Part shown: positions 16,348 through 20,672 of the stretch, in pieces
Position numbering within the stretch: position 1 is the first letter of the stretch
Layout of the letters: every line of letters begins with the position of its first letter
Assembly: GCA_964608495.1 (NCBI GenBank)
Contig: CAZSOQ010000087.1
Location: 1 to 20,672, forward strand
DNA: 20,672 bases
Source: JAKORR01 sp964608495
GTDB lineage: Bacteria > Armatimonadota > Zipacnadia > Zipacnadales > FEN-943
Direction: 5' to 3'
The notes under the pieces: model-generated
What the model saw: the letters and a program-made list of their open reading frames with translations, nothing else
Told to the model about the DNA's origin: nothing
Databases searched by the model: none
Made by a program: the position numbers and the translations under genes

Positions 16348-17088
16348 TCAGGCCTGCGCCGACAGCTCCCGCCGGATCTCGGCGAGCAGTCCCCGATCTT
16401 CCTCGGACAGGTGCACTCGCGCCAGCAGCTCGGGGCGGCGCAGGTAGGTCCTGCGCAGGGCCTCGCGTCGCCGCCAGCGGGCCACCTCGGCGTGGTGGCC
16501 CTGGCGGAGCGCATCGGGCACGGGCAGGCCGGCCACCTCGGCGGGCCGCGTGTAGTGCGGGTACTCCAGCAGGCCGAGGGCGAAGCTCTCGTCCTCGGCG
16601 GAGGCCTGGTTGCCCAGCACGCCGGGCTGCAGCCTGGCCAGGGCGTCCACGAGGACCAGGGCCGCCGGCTCGCCGCCGCTGAGAACGTAGTCGCCGATGG
16701 ACAGCTCCTCGGTGACGACGGTGCCGCGCACGCGCTCGTCCACGCCCTCATAGTGGCCGCACATAAGCAGGACGCGCGGCTCGCGGGCCAGGCTGGCGAC
16801 CCGCGCTTGGTCCAGCGGCCGGCCCTGGGGCGTGAAGAGGATCACGGGCGTCCCCGGCGCGGGGCGCAGCGCGCTCACCGCCGCCAGGAAGGGCTCCGGC
16901 CCCATCACCATCCCCGGTCCGCCGCCGTAGGGCGTGTCGTCAACCTTGGCGTGCTTGTCGGGCGTGAACTCCCGCAGGTCCCAGAGCCTCACCTGCAGGG
17001 CGCCGCCGCCCACGGCCCTGCCCAGGATCGAGCATCTCAGCGGCCCGGCAAAGAACTCGGGAAACAGGGTCAGAAGGTCTATCCGCAT
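16348..17088 (-). CDS. trmD: tRNA (guanine37-N1)-methyltransferase
   Basis: TrmD uses S-adenosylmethionine to methylate G37 of tRNAs, which prevents +1 frameshifting. The 246-residue protein has the normal length. Family motifs are LTLFPEFF (6-13), DDTPYGGGPGMVMGPEP (50-66), the trefoil-knot SAM loop LLMCGHYEGVDERV (107-120) and SIGDYVLSGGEPAAL (130-144), followed by LQPGVLGN (153-160). The ATG lies 3 bases after the rimM stop, a typical coupled pair: RimM and TrmD genes are often adjacent. Confidence 0.97.
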   Translation of the reverse strand: MRIDLLTLFPEFFAGPLRCSILGRAVGGGALQVRLWDLREFTPDKHAKVDDTPYGGGPGMVMGPEPFLAAVSALRPAPGTPVILFTPQGRPLDQARVASLAREPRVLLMCGHYEGVDERVRGTVVTEELSIGDYVLSGGEPAALVLVDALARLQPGVLGNQASAEDESFALGLLEYPHYTRPAEVAGLPVPDALRQGHHAEVARWRRREALRRTYLRRPELLARVHLSEEDRGLLAEIRRELSAQA

Positions 17089-17091
17089 GGC

Positions 17092-17637
17092 CTAGTCCTG
17101 GTCCAGCAGACCCGGCATGGGGTCTATCGTGATGCGGCCTTCGGCGAGGTTGATCTCGACGATGACCTGCTTGATTGCCGGTATCAGATAGCCGCCGACC
17201 TCGTAGACGTCGTTGGCGCCGGTAGGCACGACCCGTTCCACGCGCCCCAGCGACCGACCGTCGGTGGTGACTACCTCGAGGCCGATGATCTGGTGAACAT
17301 AGAACAGGCCGGGCGGCAGCGGAGGGCTGTCCTCCGCTCGCACCTTCAGCGCCGCGCCGCGCAGGCGATCGGCCTGCTCGCGCGTGTTCACGCCCTCGAT
17401 TCTCATTACAAGGTGCTCGCTGCCGCTGCCCGGCCGTTGGGACGTCGCGGCAAGGACCTCGACGATCCTGCACAGACGGCCCGCTCCGCCTCTGGGCTGT
17501 AGCCAGGCTTGGCCGAGCTGGGCGAGGCGGCCGGGCACGTCGCTCAGGGGCTCTACGACTACTGCTCCCTCGTCGCCGCGCGGCCCGAGCACGTAGCCGA
17601 CCTCAACGCCATACTCGTCCTCCGCCTGGTTATCCAT
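17092..17637 (-). CDS. rimM: Ribosome maturation factor RimM
   Basis: RimM assists late maturation of the 30S head and binds ribosomal protein S19. The 181-residue protein has an N-terminal domain starting at VEVGYVLGPRG (11-21), with EGVNTREQADRLRG (81-94), and a C-terminal PRC-barrel (about 111-175) with GLFYVHQIIGLEV, LGRVERVVPTGANDVYEV and LIPAIKQVIVEI. The usual Asp/Glu-Leu before IG in the barrel entry is Gln-Ile here. The N-terminal domain lacks the common GxHGLxGxV sequence and reads GPRGDEGAVVV instead. The ATG overlaps the ylqD stop by 8 bases, so the two are probably translationally coupled. Confidence 0.93.
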   Translation of the reverse strand: MDNQAEDEYGVEVGYVLGPRGDEGAVVVEPLSDVPGRLAQLGQAWLQPRGGAGRLCRIVEVLAATSQRPGSGSEHLVMRIEGVNTREQADRLRGAALKVRAEDSPPLPPGLFYVHQIIGLEVVTTDGRSLGRVERVVPTGANDVYEVGGYLIPAIKQVIVEINLAEGRITIDPMPGLLDQD

Positions 17638-18142
17638 CGCCTTCGGTGATGATGAGTGGCGGGCCCTGGGCCTGCGTGGCGCCTCCCCGGCCAGAGCCGG
17701 ACTGAGTCACGGTGACTGGCCTGGCCCGGTCGGGCTCGATGTCGCGAATGGCCAGGATCTTGCCATCGCGGGTGACGATCTCGGTGCCGCCGAGGGCCTT
17801 CATCAGGTCGTCGCCCTCGCTCACCTCGACCCAGCCCTCGAGGACGCCGCGGATGATCTCCGTCTCGTCCTGGAGCTGCTCGACCTGGGCCTTACGCTGC
17901 AAGAGCTCGTCACGGGCGGCTTCCTGGCGCTTGCGCTCCTCCTCGACCACGCGGCGCATCTCGAGCGCCTGCTGCAGGTCGCCCCTCTGGCTGGCCAGGA
18001 AGGCCTTGGTCGAGAACTCGAGCTGTTGGATGCGCTTGTCTATCTCGTCTATCGCGTCCTGCAGGTCCTGGCTGATCTCCTCGCGGAGAGCGGGCGTCAC
18101 GATCGCCCGCCACAGCACCTGACGCTTCAGCATGATACCCAT
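17630..18142 (-). CDS. ylqD: YlqD-family protein
   Basis: The protein has 170 residues and no known biochemical function. It starts with a short beta segment (LKRQVLWRAIV, 5-15), has a long charged coiled-coil region (about 20-98), and ends its core with GWVEVSEGDDLMKALGGTEIVTRDGKILAIR (103-133, given here in part as motif GWVEVxxGDD). This layout matches YlqD (PF11068), which occupies the same operon slot between khpA and rimM in B. subtilis. Residues 134-170 are a Gly/Thr/Gln-rich extension not typical of the family. ATG 18142 is chosen over TTG 18151 because AGGAG (18156-18152) is 9 bases from the ATG and directly touches the TTG. Assignment rests on position and on pattern similarity remembered from the family. 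Confidence 0.75.
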   Translation of the reverse strand: MGIMLKRQVLWRAIVTPALREEISQDLQDAIDEIDKRIQQLEFSTKAFLASQRGDLQQALEMRRVVEEERKRQEAARDELLQRKAQVEQLQDETEIIRGVLEGWVEVSEGDDLMKALGGTEIVTRDGKILAIRDIEPDRARPVTVTQSGSGRGGATQAQGPPLIITEGDG

Positions 18143-18447
18143 TGTTGCCAACTCCTCCCAGGGACCGATCCGGTCGCCCCAGGGCCCGCCGGAGACGGCT
18201 GTCCCGTGGCGCCTTCGCGAGCGCGCGTCTTACCGCCGCAGGGCCTGTCGGCGACACAGCCCCGGTAGCCGAGAGACCGGCCTATCGCGATCGGTCGAAG
18301 TACTCCAGTCTGGTCTTGCTCCGAAGAGTCCGAGCGGACACAGGCGAGGCTAAGGCGTCAGGGCCACCAGGGTCGTGGGCGGACAGCACGCCGGGCCTGC
18401 CTGCCGGCGCCCCATCCCCTCCTCGGGAACGGCGGCGCCGGTGGGGA
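18143..18447. other. 305-base non-coding gap with a GC hairpin after khpA
   Basis: No convincing gene, tRNA or riboswitch was recognised on either strand. At the khpA end, GGCGCCGG (18434-18441) and CCGGCGCC (18404-18411) can form an 8-bp stem with a 22-base loop, extendable by wobble pairs, but no T-run follows it. At the ylqD end is the ribosome-binding site (18152-18159). No near-consensus sigma-70 promoter was found. This is the widest gap in the operon, so an internal promoter or an RNA processing site is conceivable. Confidence 0.4.
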
Positions 18448-18678
18448 TTACGAGAGTATCTCCACCGTGGCCTTCTTGCCCTGTCGCGAGGCCGCCGCCT
18501 TGACGATGGTGCGCAGGGCATTGGCGATCCGGCCCTGTCTGCCTATGATCTTGCCCAGATCGTCCTGCGCTACCTCCACCTCGAAGATGACGACCGTCTC
18601 GCCCTCGATGCGGTTGACGCGAACGGCGTCGGGATTGTCCACCAGGGCCTTGGCGATGTACTCGACGAGATTCTGCAT
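18448..18678 (-). CDS. khpA: KH-domain RNA-binding protein KhpA
   Basis: KhpA is a small KH-domain RNA-binding protein, called YlqC in B. subtilis; in Gram-positive bacteria it pairs with KhpB/Jag and influences cell length and division through mRNA binding. The 76-residue protein has the usual length. The GxxG loop is in LGKIIGRQGR (41-50), followed by the helix IANALRTIVKAAA (51-63). ATG 18678 is preferred to the upstream in-frame GTG 18693 because GGAGGT lies 7 bases before the ATG. It follows rpsP by 87 bases, its usual neighbour. Confidence 0.92.
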   Translation of the reverse strand: MQNLVEYIAKALVDNPDAVRVNRIEGETVVIFEVEVAQDDLGKIIGRQGRIANALRTIVKAAASRQGKKATVEILS

Positions 18679-18765
18679 TACACTGACCTCCACGCTGTTA
18701 GGATGCGAACGCGAATTGGAGTTGCTGTAAGGCGTGCGGTCCTGCTAGACGACGGGTGTAGTCAG

Positions 18766-19161
18766 CTATCCCTCCGTCTCGGCGGATTCGCTCTCGTCTG
18801 CCTGCGTCTCATCAGGCCCAGCGGCGGCCGTCTCGGCCGAAGCCGGAGCGGCCGCACCGGCCGCTGCCGCCGCGGGAGCGCTAGTGCCCTTCTTCTGTCG
18901 GCGGGCCTCGGCCAATTGGGCGAGGACCCCCGTCTTGCGCAACAGGGACCGGACTGTCTCGGTGGGCTGAGCCCCGGTCATGAGCCAGTAGACGGCCCTG
19001 TCCCCGTCAATGCTCACCTCGGCCGGGTCGGGCCTAGGGTCGTAGTAGCCGATCTCCTCGATCGTGGCCCCATCACGCGCGGCGCGGGCGTCGGCGAGGA
19101 CAATGCGGTAGTGGGCGTTGCCTTTGCTGCCGAACCTCTTCAGACGCATGCGAACTGGCAC
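18766..19161 (-). CDS. rpsP: 30S ribosomal protein S16
   Basis: S16 is needed for 30S assembly. The core is recognisable from MPVRMRLKRFGSKG (1-14), then HYRIVLADARAARDG (17-31), IEEIGYYDPRP (34-44) and GAQPTETVRSLLRKTGV (63-79). Residues from about 92 to 131 form a low-complexity Ala/Glu/Asp-rich tail, so the protein is 131 residues rather than the usual 80-90. The start is GTG, with AGGGGG about 8-9 bases upstream. It lies 51 bases after ffh, the same order as in B. subtilis. Confidence 0.95.
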   Translation of the reverse strand: MPVRMRLKRFGSKGNAHYRIVLADARAARDGATIEEIGYYDPRPDPAEVSIDGDRAVYWLMTGAQPTETVRSLLRKTGVLAQLAEARRQKKGTSAPAAAAAGAAAPASAETAAAGPDETQADESESAETEG

Positions 19162-19212
19162 TGACGGTTCCCCCTGTTGAGCCTTGCCTGCACCGGAGAC
19201 TCGACGCGAGCC

Positions 19213-20544
19213 TCAGCCGCGCCCGATGCGCAGGCCTCCTATTTGCACACTCTTGCCCTGCTTGAGGGCTGACATCATGTCGGCCAGTTGCCGGTACTGC
19301 TTGAGCAACTGGTTGATCTCCTGGACGGAAGTGCCGGAGCCGCGGGCTATCCTGCGCTTGCGGCTGGCGTTGATCAGGCCCGGATGCTTCCGCTCCTGAG
19401 GGGTCATGGACGAGATGATGGCCTCGACCCTGTCGAGCTCGCGTTCGTCGAGGTCGTCAAGGCCCAGGCCGGGCACGTTCTGGGCGCCGGGGATGAGCTT
19501 GACGACCTGATCCAGGGGCCCCATGCGGCGGACGTTGCGCAGGTGCTGGCGAAAGTCCTCCAGATCGAACTCGGCGGCCAGCAGGCGGCGCTGGAGCTCG
19601 GCTGCCTCCTCGCTGTCTACCGCCCGCTGGGCCCGCTCGACCAGGGTGAGCACGTCGCCCATACCGAGGATGCGCTGGGCCATCCGGTCGGGATGGAACA
19701 CGTCCAGGGCATCCAGGCGCTCGCCCACCCCGACCAGCTTGATGGGGCGCCCAGTGACAGCGCGGACGGAAAGGGCCGCACCGCCGCGGGCATCGCTGTC
19801 GAGCTTGGTGAGGATCACGCCGTCCAGATGCAGCCGCTGGCCGAATTGCTCGGCCACGTTCACGGCGTCCTGGCCGGTCATGGCGTCCACGACGAGCAGA
19901 GTCTCCGGGTTGTCAAACTGCTCCTCGATCTCGCGGGCCTCGCGCATCATCTCCTCGTCAATGTGCAGGCGGCCCGCGGTGTCAACGATTACCACGTCAA
20001 AGCCGTTGGCGCGGGCGTGCTTGCAGGCGCCGCGGGCTATGTGCGCCGGGTTGCCCTGCCCGAGGCTGAAGACCTCGACGCCGATCTGGTCGCCCAGCTG
20101 CTGGAGCTGCTCGATGGCGGCAGGGCGCTTGACGTCCACGGCGCACAGCAGTGGGCGATGGCCCTGGTCGCGCAGGTGGACCGCGAGCTTGCCCGCCGTC
20201 GTCGTCTTGCCGCTGCCCTGCAGGCCGCAGAGGATGATGACGTGGGGCGGCTCGCCCGTGAGCTCGAGCGGCTCGGGCTTGTCGCCGAGCAGGTGCACGA
20301 GCTCATCGAACACTATCTTGACAAGCTGCTGGGTGGGATTCAGGCCCCGCAGAATGTCCTGGCCGAGGGCGCGCGTCTGGACCGTCTGGACAAAGTCCTT
20401 TACGACCTGGTAGTTGACGTCGGCCTCGAGGAGAGCGCGGCGGATCTCCTTCATCCCGTCGCGTACGTCCTTGGCCGTCAACTTGCCCCGGCTGCTCAGT
20501 CTGCGAAAAACCCCGTTTAAGCGCTCGGTGAGCGCCTCGAACAT
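19213..20544 (-). CDS. ffh: Signal recognition particle protein Ffh (SRP54)
   Basis: Ffh binds the SRP RNA and the signal sequence of nascent membrane and exported proteins and delivers ribosomes to FtsY. The 443-residue protein has an N domain (1-95, including ALLEADVNY), a GTPase G domain with P-loop GLQGSGKTT (107-115), DVKRPAAIEQL (137-147), DTAGR (188-192), TKLDSDARGG (246-255) and GVGERLDALDVF (272-283), and an M domain (from about 320) with GLINASRKRRIARGSG (389-404). ATG 20544 is chosen because MFEALTERLNGVF is the standard start and GGGAG sits 7 bases upstream; an in-frame upstream GTG at 20610 would add an atypical leader. It is the first gene of the operon and has its own promoter. 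Confidence 0.97.
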   Translation of the reverse strand: MFEALTERLNGVFRRLSSRGKLTAKDVRDGMKEIRRALLEADVNYQVVKDFVQTVQTRALGQDILRGLNPTQQLVKIVFDELVHLLGDKPEPLELTGEPPHVIILCGLQGSGKTTTAGKLAVHLRDQGHRPLLCAVDVKRPAAIEQLQQLGDQIGVEVFSLGQGNPAHIARGACKHARANGFDVVIVDTAGRLHIDEEMMREAREIEEQFDNPETLLVVDAMTGQDAVNVAEQFGQRLHLDGVILTKLDSDARGGAALSVRAVTGRPIKLVGVGERLDALDVFHPDRMAQRILGMGDVLTLVERAQRAVDSEEAAELQRRLLAAEFDLEDFRQHLRNVRRMGPLDQVVKLIPGAQNVPGLGLDDLDERELDRVEAIISSMTPQERKHPGLINASRKRRIARGSGTSVQEINQLLKQYRQLADMMSALKQGKSVQIGGLRIGRG

Positions 20545-20560
20545 GGCCTTACTCCCGCAC

Positions 20561-20602
20561 AAGAACAAAAGGGCCGGATCGCTGAGCACCACGATCCGGT
20601 CC
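20561..20602 (-). terminator. Terminator-like hairpin in the ffh leader
   Basis: On the minus strand CCGGATCG (20599-20592) pairs perfectly with CGATCCGG (20581-20574) across a 10-base loop. Two further G-C pairs lie beyond one mismatch, and the stem is followed within 3 bases by the T-rich TTTTGTTCTT (20570-20561). It lies downstream of the predicted promoter and 16 bases before the ffh ATG, so it could act as an attenuator. The T-run is interrupted and the loop is large, so strength is uncertain. Confidence 0.45.
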
Positions 20603-20626
20603 GCGTGCAAGTCCCGTCGCCTGCGC

Positions 20627-20656
20627 AGTATATGGCATCCCCCGGAGCGCTGTCAA
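20627..20656 (-). promoter_or_regulatory. Sigma-70 promoter upstream of ffh
   Basis: On the minus strand a perfect -35 hexamer TTGACA (20656-20651) is followed by an 18-base spacer and the -10 hexamer TATACT (20632-20627), five of six matches to TATAAT. Both AT-containing hexamers stand out in GC-rich surroundings. The predicted transcript would begin near 20620, giving a leader of about 76 bases before the ffh ATG at 20544. Confidence 0.85.
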
Positions 20657-20672
20657 CACGGCGTGGCCCAGT

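Noticed and set aside
16162..17502. 446-codon open frame on the plus strand over trmD and rimM
   Set aside because: It is antisense to well-recognised genes, matches no family, and shows the composition expected of a shadow frame.
19288..20520. 410-codon open frame on the plus strand over ffh
   Set aside because: It is the complement of a fully recognisable ffh coding region with no motif of its own.

Overview
The window is a GC-rich bacterial chromosome segment. Third codon positions are mostly G or C, GTG starts are frequent and Shine-Dalgarno sites are clear. It has two parts that converge near position 14,240. No tRNA, rRNA, CRISPR array, insertion sequence or phage gene was seen.

Left part (+ strand, 2-14231). 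The tail of a PfkB-family sugar kinase is followed by three large proteins with signal peptides and glycosidase-like folds. They are a GHL10-type barrel interrupted by a glutamine-amidotransferase-like (GATase-like) domain (305-2020), a 1491-residue clan GH-A enzyme with carbohydrate-binding modules (2023-6498), and a 1178-residue GH42-like protein (6568-10104). Next come the metabolite-repair enzyme Nnr, two tandem paralogous PHP-domain metallohydrolases, and a YfcE-type phosphoesterase. Gaps are short, and two junctions overlap or nearly touch, so much of this stretch could be one transcript. It reads as an extracellular glycan-processing locus with attached cytosolic enzymes; no substrate can be read from the sequence.

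Right part (- strand, 20656 down to 14265). This is a conserved translation and secretion operon in the order ffh, rpsP, khpA, ylqD, rimM, trmD, rplS, lepB, rnhB. It matches the Bacillus subtilis order except that the ribosome-assembly GTPase gene rbgA (ylqF) is absent between lepB and rnhB. A near-consensus sigma-70 promoter lies upstream of ffh, and a hairpin followed by a T-rich stretch lies between that promoter and the ffh start.

Organism. YlqD and this operon order point to a Terrabacteria-type lineage rather than a proteobacterium. Together with the high GC and the secreted multidomain glycosidases, this would fit an uncultured Armatimonadota-like bacterium. That placement is inference from gene content only.

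The most unusual items are the interrupted GHL10 barrel, the clustering of three secreted proteins that all carry GATase-like domains, the tandem PHP pair, and the possible attenuator in the ffh leader. No clearly new defence or mobile system was found.
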